Shown piece by piece: positions 1-6,594 of a DNA stretch of 8,381 bases. The translations under genes and the position numbers were made by a program. The notes beneath the pieces are model-generated. The model was not told the DNA's origin. It ran no database searches and was given only the letters and a program-made list of their open reading frames with translations. Each line of letters begins with the position of its first letter. The first letter of the stretch is position 1. The DNA comes from Hyphomicrobiales bacterium (GTDB lineage Bacteria; Pseudomonadota; Alphaproteobacteria; Rhizobiales; Aestuariivirgaceae): positions 1 through 8,381 of the forward strand of contig JAAURV010000124.1 in assembly GCA_012032065.1 (NCBI GenBank). The letters are read 5' to 3'.

Positions 1-70
1 GCAATTGACGGATCGATGTGGCGGTTTCAGGCGAAGATTCACCACGATGTCCCATTTATTGCTTCACAGC

Positions 71-169
71 GATCCCGCATCGGACGGCGAGGCTGTCAAG
101 CTTCGCGCCCTTTTTGGGCGCGAACCCCGAAGGGGCTTGGCATTGATAGCCTCGCCGTCCGGTGCGATC
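71..169. repeat. Branched imperfect palindrome (REP/RIME-like element or structured RNA)
   Basis: The outer arms 77-94 and 148-165 are reverse complements over 18 positions with a single T-G wobble, and 71-74 pairs with 166-169 after a two-base bulge. Inside, 102-110 (TTCGCGCCC) pairs perfectly with 116-124 around a TTTTT loop, 125-128 (CCCC) pairs with 132-135 around GAA, and CAAGC at 97-101 can pair with GCTTG at 135-139. The whole folds as a closing stem with two inner hairpins. This shape is typical of intergenic palindromic elements of rhizobia and relatives, or of a structured RNA or bidirectional terminator. I cannot assign it to a named family from the sequence alone, and no second copy is evident in the window. 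Confidence 0.6.
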
Positions 170-269
170 CTGAAGACAGCAATGGGTGAAAGACACCCTT
201 GCCCTTTCCACTTAAGCTGGAGCCATTCCAAGCTTGCTTCCACCCCAACGATTGGCCACTCTTCACTCG

Positions 270-926
270 ATGGACTGGTTTCAACCCATCGACGACTATT
301 GCGAGCGCCTCGCTCCCGGCCTTTTTGCCGAGCCGTGGAACGCCGTCAGCAACGCATCCTTCATTGCGGCGGCGATACTCCTGTTCTTGCAATGGCGGCG
401 AAGCCAGGCGCGCCATGGTCTTTCGCTCCTTCTGATCGCCAACGTGTTTGTCATCGGCATTGGCTCGCTGCTTTTCCATACCTTCGCCAACCGCTGGTCA
501 ATGCTCGCGGATGTTCTGCCGATCGCCGTCTTCATTCATCTCTATCTGCTCCTGGCGCTCAGGAGCTACGTTTCCCTATCCTGGATCGTCGCGGCAATCC
601 TGACGCTTTGCTTCTTTTTCCTGTCGCCAGCTCTCGGATCCTGGTTGCGCCCCTTCGCGGGATCGTCGGCGTTTTATGTTCCGGCACTCCTCGCGATTTT
701 CGCCGTCGCCGCGGCGGTGCGCCGTCGATTGCCAGATGTTTCGAACGGGCTCTTCATTGCCGGCTGCGTGTTTGCCGTCTCAATCGCCTTCCGCGCCGCC
801 GATCGGCCCCTCTGCGCTTCATGGCCTTCGGGCACGCACCTCATGTGGCATGTGCTCAACGGCCTCGTGCTCTATTTGCTGGTGCGCGTCTATTTCCGCT
901 TTACCTCAGCGCCCGAAGCGCATTGA
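270..926 (+). CDS. Ceramidase family membrane protein (alkaline ceramidase-like, CREST superfamily)
   Basis: A 218-residue multi-pass membrane protein with about seven hydrophobic segments, matching the ceramidase family (metal-dependent amide hydrolases acting on ceramide-type lipids). Compared with what I recall of human ACER3, the active-site set is present with the same spacings: Ser66 and His70 in GSLLFH, Asp81, then His190 and His194 in GTHLMWH. Near the N-terminus the calcium-site region is recognisable (D9, C11, E12, E21 and the WNAVSN block at 23-28). It should sit in the inner membrane; the bacterial substrate is not known from sequence. ATG at 270 puts the conserved DDYCE block close to the N-terminus as in the family. 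A TTG at 234 has a GGAG 11 bases upstream and would add 12 residues, so the start is uncertain. The 3' end overlaps the convergent ATPase gene by 26 bases. Confidence 0.85.
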   Translation: MDWFQPIDDYCERLAPGLFAEPWNAVSNASFIAAAILLFLQWRRSQARHGLSLLLIANVFVIGIGSLLFHTFANRWSMLADVLPIAVFIHLYLLLALRSYVSLSWIVAAILTLCFFFLSPALGSWLRPFAGSSAFYVPALLAIFAVAAAVRRRLPDVSNGLFIAGCVFAVSIAFRAADRPLCASWPSGTHLMWHVLNGLVLYLLVRVYFRFTSAPEAH

Positions 927-2700
927 GGATAACCGCCACGTCGATAGCCTCCTGAACCTGCGCCCCCTGCACTGGCGGCAAATAACCGAAGGCGGCGGCG
1001 AACATCGCCACTGCCGAAAGCCCCAATCCCGCAATCACGCTCTGCTTGGCAATCGCCAGCGCGCGCTGCGAGATGCGCACGGCATCCCCGATGTGGCGAA
1101 GATTGTCGCTGAGCAGGATGGCATCGGCTGCTTCCGCCGATGCGGCGGACCCGCGCGCGCCCATGGCAATCCCCACATCCGCCGCCGCCAGCGCCGGCGC
1201 ATCGTTCACGCCATCGCCAGCCATGATAACCGGACCATTGGCGCGCTCCGCGGTGACAAGGCGCACTTTGTCCTCCGGAGTCATGTCTCCGTGCCGATGC
1301 TCGATCCCCAAGTCGGATGCGATCCGGTCGACCACATTCGCGGAGTCGCCGGAAGCAAGAACGACTCGGAAGATGCCTGCCTGGCGCAATGCGTCCAGCG
1401 CCGCACCGGCATCGGACCGCAACTGATCTGCCAGAACGATCCAGCCCGCGAACTTTCCGCCGGCGGCGACGGCCACCAGAACTTCACCGGGCTTGCTGGT
1501 CCTGCGCGGCAACCGCCTGCCCCTTAACGTTCGCGACACGAACTTCGCGCCCCCAATCGCCACCCGCTTCCCATCCACTTTGCCTGTGACGCCTTCGCCT
1601 GCCGTTTCATCCGCCAACCTGGGCTCGGAGAGAACGGCGCCCGCTTCGCGCGCCGACTTCACGATGGACACCGCGATTGCATGAGCCGATGCCTGATCGA
1701 GCGAAGCTGCGAGCCGCAAAACGTCCTTGGCGTCAAAACCCCTTTGGGCGTCGACCCTCACCAGCGCCGCATGGCCCGTTGTCAGCGTGCCCGTCTTGTC
1801 GGCCACCAGCACGCGCGCTTTGGCCAAGCGCTCCAGAACATCTCCGCCTTTCAACAAAACACCGCGATGCGCCGCACGGCTCAATCCTGAAATCAGCGCC
1901 ACGGGCACGGCAAGTATCAACGGACACGGTGTTGCAACCACGAGAACCGCAAGCATTCTCAGCTTGTCGCCGGACGCCCACCAGGCCGCCCCGGCGAGGA
2001 GAAGCGTGAAGAAAAGGAACCACACCGCATAGCGATCAGCCAATCGCACGGAAGGCGCCTTGGCTTCCTGAGCCGCCTTCACCATGGACACGATCGCGGA
2101 GTAAGCGCTGTCCTCAGCCCGGCGCACCACGCGAAGATCGAAGGCAACATCCATGTTGGCGGAACCGCTCGGCACGTCTTCGCCCTTGGCGCGCTTCACC
2201 GGCACGCTTTCGCCAGTCAGCGCCGAGAGATCGAGCAAGGCTGTACCTGAATGCACGATCCCGTCCGCGGGAACGACATCGCCTTGCCGGACGAGCAGCC
2301 GGTCGCCGGGCACGAGGCCGGAAATGTTGCACAGCTCCAACTCGCCATCCGTGTAGCGAAGCGCCGTCTTCGGCAAGCGCCCGAGCAATGCGGTCATCTC
2401 CGCCTTGGCGCGGCTTGCGGCGTAGTCTTCGAGAAGCTGGCCACCGGCATACATCAATGCCACGACAGACGCGGCAAGCGGCTCGCCGAAGGTCAAGGCA
2501 GCGGAAATCGAAAGTGCGGCGACAAAATCGAGGCCGAACTCGCCGCGCCACAGCGAAAGCGCAATCTCGCGGATCAGCACGGCGAGAACCAAACCACTGC
2601 CGGCCTGCAGCGCGACGATCCGCCACTCCGCCGGACCCAGCAATCCCGCCCCCAACCCGGCCAAAGCCAGTCCAAAGAGCGCGGTTTTGAATGGATTCAT
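901..2700 (-). CDS. Heavy-metal translocating P1B-type ATPase, TPC-motif (Ni/Co/Fe-type) subgroup
   Basis: A 599-residue inner-membrane cation pump with a complete P-type core: actuator TGES at 162-165, the membrane metal-site motif T257-P258-C259 followed by P260, phosphorylation site D301 in DKTGT, and hinge GDGVND at 495-500. The last membrane segment carries QEAID at 583-587. TPC in place of CPC or SPC, together with QExxD, is characteristic of the P1B-5 group, whose studied members (such as Nia of Sinorhizobium meliloti) are linked to Ni and Fe export; the metal here is therefore inferred. There is no N-terminal metal-binding domain and no C-terminal hemerythrin domain; the protein ends directly after the last membrane helix. 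The usual His-Pro of the nucleotide domain reads His340-Ala341. The start is supported by GAGGG (2709-2713) 8 bases upstream. A perfect FNR/FixK-type site lies about 58 bases before the ATG. Confidence 0.93.
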   Translation of the reverse strand: MNPFKTALFGLALAGLGAGLLGPAEWRIVALQAGSGLVLAVLIREIALSLWRGEFGLDFVAALSISAALTFGEPLAASVVALMYAGGQLLEDYAASRAKAEMTALLGRLPKTALRYTDGELELCNISGLVPGDRLLVRQGDVVPADGIVHSGTALLDLSALTGESVPVKRAKGEDVPSGSANMDVAFDLRVVRRAEDSAYSAIVSMVKAAQEAKAPSVRLADRYAVWFLFFTLLLAGAAWWASGDKLRMLAVLVVATPCPLILAVPVALISGLSRAAHRGVLLKGGDVLERLAKARVLVADKTGTLTTGHAALVRVDAQRGFDAKDVLRLAASLDQASAHAIAVSIVKSAREAGAVLSEPRLADETAGEGVTGKVDGKRVAIGGAKFVSRTLRGRRLPRRTSKPGEVLVAVAAGGKFAGWIVLADQLRSDAGAALDALRQAGIFRVVLASGDSANVVDRIASDLGIEHRHGDMTPEDKVRLVTAERANGPVIMAGDGVNDAPALAAADVGIAMGARGSAASAEAADAILLSDNLRHIGDAVRISQRALAIAKQSVIAGLGLSAVAMFAAAFGYLPPVQGAQVQEAIDVAVILNALRALR

Positions 2701-2751
2701 GCTGGATACCCTCGTTCAAAACCAACTTCGGTAGATCACGGCGCGCCCGCC

Positions 2752-2765
2752 TTGATCGCCATCAA
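2752..2765 (-). promoter_or_regulatory. FNR/Anr/FixK-type box, perfect TTGAT-N4-ATCAA
   Basis: The sequence TTGATCGCCATCAA is an exact inverted repeat with the consensus half-sites of FNR, Anr and FixK regulators. Its centre (2758.5) lies about 58 bases upstream of the ATPase start codon. If the box sits at -41.5, as in activated class II promoters, transcription would begin near 2717, leaving a 16-17 base leader that contains the GAGGG ribosome site. No convincing -10 is seen, so this layout is inference. The box is about 165 bases from the divergent regulator gene and could in principle affect that gene too. Ten fixed bases matching by chance in a window this size is unlikely. Confidence 0.65.
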
Positions 2766-2928
2766 TCCGCCCGCCTGTCCACAAAAGCGCTAGTCCGTTA
2801 AGCGCGCCTTTACCGTTACTTGCGACATTGGCCCTCGGCAGGGAGCGCAGAAGGTGAAAGGTCCGGACGGGGTGGGACCGTTGGCCATCTGCGCCCGGAT
2901 CCGCAGCAATTCAAACAGTCAGTGCAGC

Positions 2929-4419
2929 ATGGCATCACGCGTACTCATAGTCGAAGACGATCCAGCTCAGCGCCGCATCCTGGAAGAACTCGTCAAGCGA
3001 TTCGGCTTTGACGTAACGGCGGTCGACGGCAGCCTCAAGGGTCTCGAAGTTCTGAACGGTTCGACAGGCGGCGGCATCGAACTCATCATTCTCGATCTCC
3101 TGATGCCCGGCATGGATGGCCTCGAATTCCTCGAGAAGCTCCAGGCCGTGCGCGGCGATCTGCCGGTCATCGTGCAGACGGCGCAGGGCTCCATCGAAAC
3201 CGTCATCAAGGCCATGCGCGCCGGCGCCGACGACTTCGTGGTGAAGCCGATTTCGCCCGAGCGTCTCAAGGTTTCCATACAGAATCTGCTCAAAGTGAAC
3301 GCGCTCACCGAAGAGGTGAAACGCCTCAACAAAAAGGTCGGCGGCTCCATGAGCTTCGACGACCTGATCGCCTCCTCGCCCGCCATGGCCAATGTGCTTC
3401 GTTTGGGCCGCCGCGGCGCGCAGTCGAACATTCCCATTCTGATCGAAGGCGAATCGGGCGTCGGCAAGGAAATGATCGCCCGCGCCATCCAGGGCGAAAG
3501 CGAGCGCGCCGGACGCCCCTTCGTTGCGGTCAACTGCGGCGCCATTCCGGAGAACCTCGTCGAGTCGATTTTATTCGGTCACGAAAAGGGCTCCTTCACC
3601 GGCGCTGCAACCAAGCACATCGGCAAGTTCCAGGAAGCCGACAACGGCACGCTGTTCCTCGATGAGGTGGCCGAGCTTCCGCTCGACATGCAGGTGAAGC
3701 TCCTGCGCGCGATCCAGGAAGGCGAGATCGATCCGGTCGGATCGCGCAAGCCCGTGAAGGTGAACATCAGGCTGATCTCCGCCACCAACCGCAACATGAT
3801 CGAAATGGTCAAGGCCGGTCAGTTCCGCGAGGACTTGTACTATCGCCTCAACGTGTATCCGATGATGGTGCCGCCGCTCCGCGAGCGCAAAGACGATATT
3901 CCGGCGCTGGTGGAACACTTCATCACCCGCTTTGCCGCCGAAGAAGGCCGGAAAGTTCGCGGCGTCGAAGCCGACGCGCTCCGCATGCTCCAGGCCTATG
4001 CCTGGCCCGGCAACGTCCGCCAGCTCGAGAACACTGTCTTCCGCGCCATCGTGCTGTGCGAAGGCGATACCCTCGAAATTCAGGACTTCCCGCAGATCGC
4101 GGCCCTTGTGGAAGGATTCGAGGTAAAGATCCCGCCGGCGCCGGAACTTCAGCGGCCGCAACCACAACTTTCCGTAACGGTAAACGGCGTAGGCCGCTCG
4201 GCAGGCGCCGCCGTGAGCGACGGCATGGCGCTCGGCGTGCCCGTGGTCACCGACGGAGGCCACATCCGCAAGCTGGAAGATGTCGAAGCCGACATGATCC
4301 GTCTGGCTCTGCACCGCTACCGCGGGCAAATGTCTGAAGTTGCCCGCAAACTGGGCATCGGCCGGTCGACGCTGTACCGCAAGATGAAAGACCTCGGTCT
4401 CGAAGAGGCAATCGGGTAA
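2929..4419 (+). CDS. Sigma-54-dependent response regulator (NtrC family, TacA-like)
   Basis: A 496-residue cytoplasmic transcription activator with three domains. The receiver (about 4-120) has D10/D11, phospho-acceptor D56, T84 and K106. The AAA+ sigma-54 interaction domain (about 145-375) has Walker A GESGVGKE at 174-181, the sigma-54 contact loop as GSFTGA at 221-226 (Ser for the usual Ala) and Walker B TLFLDE at 241-246. A Fis-type helix-turn-helix lies at about 448-489. A Pro-rich linker of about 55 residues (393-447) separates the AAA+ and DNA-binding parts. The ATG at 2929 places the receiver beta-1 strand at residue 4; an upstream GTG at 2854 would add 25 unlikely residues. No strong ribosome site is seen. 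The overall sequence resembles Caulobacter TacA, a cell-cycle and stalk regulator, but that is recollection. No partner kinase lies in the window. The next genes downstream, in the same direction, are cell-wall enzymes. Confidence 0.93.
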   Translation: MASRVLIVEDDPAQRRILEELVKRFGFDVTAVDGSLKGLEVLNGSTGGGIELIILDLLMPGMDGLEFLEKLQAVRGDLPVIVQTAQGSIETVIKAMRAGADDFVVKPISPERLKVSIQNLLKVNALTEEVKRLNKKVGGSMSFDDLIASSPAMANVLRLGRRGAQSNIPILIEGESGVGKEMIARAIQGESERAGRPFVAVNCGAIPENLVESILFGHEKGSFTGAATKHIGKFQEADNGTLFLDEVAELPLDMQVKLLRAIQEGEIDPVGSRKPVKVNIRLISATNRNMIEMVKAGQFREDLYYRLNVYPMMVPPLRERKDDIPALVEHFITRFAAEEGRKVRGVEADALRMLQAYAWPGNVRQLENTVFRAIVLCEGDTLEIQDFPQIAALVEGFEVKIPPAPELQRPQPQLSVTVNGVGRSAGAAVSDGMALGVPVVTDGGHIRKLEDVEADMIRLALHRYRGQMSEVARKLGIGRSTLYRKMKDLGLEEAIG

Positions 4420-4455
4420 CACCAAAGCGCAATTGCGGAAAATTGCCATGATGCC

Positions 4456-4484
4456 GTTGCAATGTGGCCGCACACGTTCTAGTT
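4456..4484 (+). promoter_or_regulatory. Candidate sigma-70-type promoter for the L,D-transpeptidase gene
   Basis: GTTGCA (4456-4461) and CTAGTT (4479-4484) are separated by 17 bases and resemble the alphaproteobacterial pattern CTTGAC-N17-CTATAT with mismatches in both boxes. Transcription would start near 4491, about 20 bases before the ATG at 4512, with GAGGG at 4497-4501 as ribosome site. Judged by eye only. Read-through from the regulator gene, which ends 92 bases upstream of the ATG, is equally possible. Confidence 0.3.
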
Positions 4485-4511
4485 TTGCCGCTCGCTGAGG
4501 GATTTGCCTGA

Positions 4512-4640
4512 ATGAAATCGCTGCTGGCCAGAATTGCGGTGAGCGCCGTGGCGCTTTGCGTCATCTCGGGCGCGCCTTGGCCGAAAACCCGCCAAGAAGC
4601 GAAAAACCGGCTTCTTCGAGAGCCTCTTCGGTGTCAGTGA
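4512..4640 (+). CDS. Signal-peptide fragment of the L,D-transpeptidase gene, out of frame with the body
   Basis: ATG at 4512 follows a good ribosome site (GAGGG at 4497-4501, 10-base spacer) and encodes MKSLLARIAVSAVALCVISG, a textbook Sec signal peptide start. This frame then runs through an implausible Lys/Arg/Gln-rich stretch to a TGA at 4638-4640. The frame of the enzyme body, one base over, is open from 4543 and from about 4585 reads a credible Lys-rich mature N-terminus including the block GFFESLFG. The frame used near 4572-4585 by the third reading (ALAEN, a natural cleavage site) suggests two missing bases rather than one extra. The fragment is almost certainly the true 5' end of the following gene, separated by an indel around 4565-4595. 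Confidence 0.7.
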   Translation: MKSLLARIAVSAVALCVISGAPWPKTRQEAKNRLLREPLRCQ

Positions 4641-4662
4641 GCCCCGCAAGAAGCGCCGCGAG

Positions 4663-6483
4663 GTGCGTGTCGTTCGCAAGCCCTGGTGGCGGCGCGATGA
4701 CGAGTCTTACGCTTACGGCGGTTACGATCAGTCGGCAAAGAAGCGCAAGAAAGCCGCGAAGAAGGCGAGCCCGGCGTCCGTGCTGGCAGCCGACGACGAT
4801 CCTGAGGGAATCCCCAGTCTGGGCATGGGCAACCTGCCCTACATCCCGCCGCGCCTCATGCTTGTCGCCGATCCGGGCTTCGGAAAGTTGACACCAGCCA
4901 CGGCGGATGCCGCACCGATACTGGCCCAGCTTTCCTCGACGCGAACCGATATTCGCGCGGTTGCCGAAGAACGCCAGGCCATTCTCGACGCCTACAAGGA
5001 AGGCGGCTTCAAACCGCTCTGGCTCGACGGTGGCAAGGTATCGCCCCGCGCCAATGAACTCCTCGCCTATTTTTCCGAAGCCGGCGATGAGGGATTGAAT
5101 GCGCAAACCTATTTGCCCCCGGTTTTGACATCCTTCGACAATGTCGAGAGCCAGCTCGGAAGCGATCCCGAAAAGCTTGCCAGGTTCGACATCGGCCTCA
5201 CCGCAGCGGCACTGAGCTACGCCAGCCACGCCTCCGGCGGCCAATTCGATCCGCGCCGACTCTCGCTCTACCACGATCTCGAATCGCGGCGGGTCTCGCC
5301 AGCGGTCGCCATCAAAGTCTTGGGCTGGTCGCCCTTTGCCGTCCAATACCTCGCTTCATTGCATCCCAAGCACGAAGCATATTCCGCGCTGAAGCAAGCT
5401 CTCGCCGATTCCGCTGTGCCGGAATTGCGATTGCCCGCCATTCAGATTCCGGACGGCCGCAAGATTCGCCCCGGCAAACGCGACTCGCGCATGGAGCTGG
5501 TTCGGGTTCGCCTTCAGACCCTCGATTTGCTCACTCCGGCGGACGCACTGGTCGCCCCAGAAGACGCGGACCTGCTCGATCCCGCTTTGTCGGATGCGCT
5601 CAAGAAGTTCCAGAGAGCCGCCAAGATCAAGGTTTCGGGGGCGCTCGATTCGACAACCGTTACGGCTCTCAACAAAGGCAGCATAGTAAGCGACAGCGAA
5701 CGCATCGTGATGAGCATGGAGCGCCTTCGCTGGATGCCACGCAACTTCGGCGCCCGCCATGTGCTCGTCAATCAGGCGGCTTATGAAGTGCGCGTCATCG
5801 ATGGTCCGCGCGAAGTCTGGAGAAGCCGCGTCATCGTCGGCAAACCGATGACGCAGACCAACGTCTTCAGCGACCAGATGGAAACCGTGGTGTTCAATCC
5901 CTCCTGGGGCGTGCCGCCATCGATCATCGCCAACGAGTACCTTCCGAAACTGCGCCGCGATCCAGGTTATCTCGATCGCATCGGCTTCAAGGTGGTGAAC
6001 GAGAAAGGCAAGGTCGTCTCGTCGCGCTCGGTGAACTGGAGCGCCTATGGCAACACGCCGCCGTTCGGCATCCAGCAGCCTCCAGGCGGCGAGAATGCAC
6101 TGGGCGAACTCAAGTTCCTCTTTCCCAACAGCCACAACATCTACATGCACGACACACCGGCCAAGCATCTTTTCGACAAGGATGGCCGCGCCTTCAGCCA
6201 TGGTTGCGTGCGCGTGCAGAATCCGCGCGAGTTTGCCGCGGTCCTCTTGGGCTGGGATGCAGAGATGGTTAATGCCGAAACCGACTCGCGCAAAAGCAAG
6301 ACCGTGAAACTTTCCGCAAAGGTGCCGGTGCACATCGCCTACTTCACCGCATGGCCCGATTCGGACGGCAAAATCAGATACTTCGACGATATCTATGGCC
6401 GCGACGAAACGCTCCGGAAAGCGCTTGCGGGCCAGCGCGGAAACGCCCGTCCCGAAGCCAACGGCAGGCTGGTGCAGAACTGA
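4663..6483 (+). CDS. L,D-transpeptidase, YcbB/LdtD type (body of frameshifted gene)
   Basis: A periplasmic cell-wall enzyme that links peptidoglycan stems through 3-3 bonds or attaches proteins to them. Numbering from the first in-frame start (GTG 4663), the 606 residues show a Lys-rich segment (25-36), the LdtD-type scaffold domain (about 90-250), a peptidoglycan-binding domain type 1 (about 275-340) and the YkuD catalytic domain (about 365-560). The catalytic signature is SHGCVR at 512-517 with nucleophile Cys515; His496 in the HDTP segment upstream is also conserved. The GTG start lacks a signal peptide and a ribosome site, which makes no sense for a periplasmic enzyme. The real start is almost certainly the ATG at 4512 in another frame, giving about 656 residues once the indel is corrected. 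The DUF882 peptidase gene follows in the same direction after 111 bases. Confidence 0.9.
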   Translation: MRVVRKPWWRRDDESYAYGGYDQSAKKRKKAAKKASPASVLAADDDPEGIPSLGMGNLPYIPPRLMLVADPGFGKLTPATADAAPILAQLSSTRTDIRAVAEERQAILDAYKEGGFKPLWLDGGKVSPRANELLAYFSEAGDEGLNAQTYLPPVLTSFDNVESQLGSDPEKLARFDIGLTAAALSYASHASGGQFDPRRLSLYHDLESRRVSPAVAIKVLGWSPFAVQYLASLHPKHEAYSALKQALADSAVPELRLPAIQIPDGRKIRPGKRDSRMELVRVRLQTLDLLTPADALVAPEDADLLDPALSDALKKFQRAAKIKVSGALDSTTVTALNKGSIVSDSERIVMSMERLRWMPRNFGARHVLVNQAAYEVRVIDGPREVWRSRVIVGKPMTQTNVFSDQMETVVFNPSWGVPPSIIANEYLPKLRRDPGYLDRIGFKVVNEKGKVVSSRSVNWSAYGNTPPFGIQQPPGGENALGELKFLFPNSHNIYMHDTPAKHLFDKDGRAFSHGCVRVQNPREFAAVLLGWDAEMVNAETDSRKSKTVKLSAKVPVHIAYFTAWPDSDGKIRYFDDIYGRDETLRKALAGQRGNARPEANGRLVQN

Positions 6484-6499
6484 TTTCGGGCACTCCGGT

Positions 6500-6514
6500 T
6501 TAAGTGCCTGTTAA
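6500..6514. promoter_or_regulatory. CtrA-type box, perfect TTAA-N7-TTAA
   Basis: TTAAGTGCCTGTTAA matches the full CtrA consensus (TTAA, seven bases, TTAA) in the 111-base gap between the transpeptidase stop and the DUF882 gene. CtrA is the alphaproteobacterial cell-cycle response regulator; many envelope and division genes carry such sites. Eight fixed A/T bases are uncommon by chance in DNA this GC-rich, but the motif is simple, so confidence stays moderate. The site lies 80 bases before the TTG at 6595 and about 160 before the ATG at 6673. No clear -35/-10 pair was found with it. Confidence 0.45.
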
Positions 6515-6594
6515 TCATAGTGGTTCAGTCTAATTGTAACGATTGGCCGCCTCATGGCAGCCATATTCTTGTCCGAAATGCGGTTAGGGTGTAA

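Noticed and set aside
1..55. Possible 5' end of a minus-strand gene running off the left edge (ATG at 53-55)
   Set aside because: Only 18 codons are visible, with a weak ribosome site and no recognisable sequence.
5..955. 316-codon open frame on the + strand
   Set aside because: It runs in a shifted frame through the ceramidase gene, is Arg/Ser/Pro-rich and has no recognisable domain; the ceramidase frame carries all the conserved residues.
4429..4446. Terminator after the regulator gene (GCAATT/AATTGC hairpin)
   Set aside because: Six AT-rich pairs with no T tract; too weak.
3571..4473. Long antisense open frame of 300 codons inside the regulator gene
   Set aside because: High-GC shadow with His/Val/Asp-rich composition; the same holds for the antisense frames at 5356-6333 and 6613-7626.
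4463..4484. Sigma-54 promoter in front of the transpeptidase gene
   Set aside because: TGGC is present but the -12 TTGC element is not at the required spacing.
4583..4616. Programmed frameshift joining signal peptide and transpeptidase body (A/C run followed by an AAGAAGC/GCTTCTT hairpin at 4594-4616)
   Set aside because: The required shift is +1 or -2, not the -1 that such a run and hairpin would favour, and no known precedent in this family; an indel is simpler.
6546..6570. Intrinsic terminator after the transpeptidase gene (GGCCGCC/GGCAGCC around TCAT)
   Set aside because: Only seven pairs with a central mismatch and no real T run.
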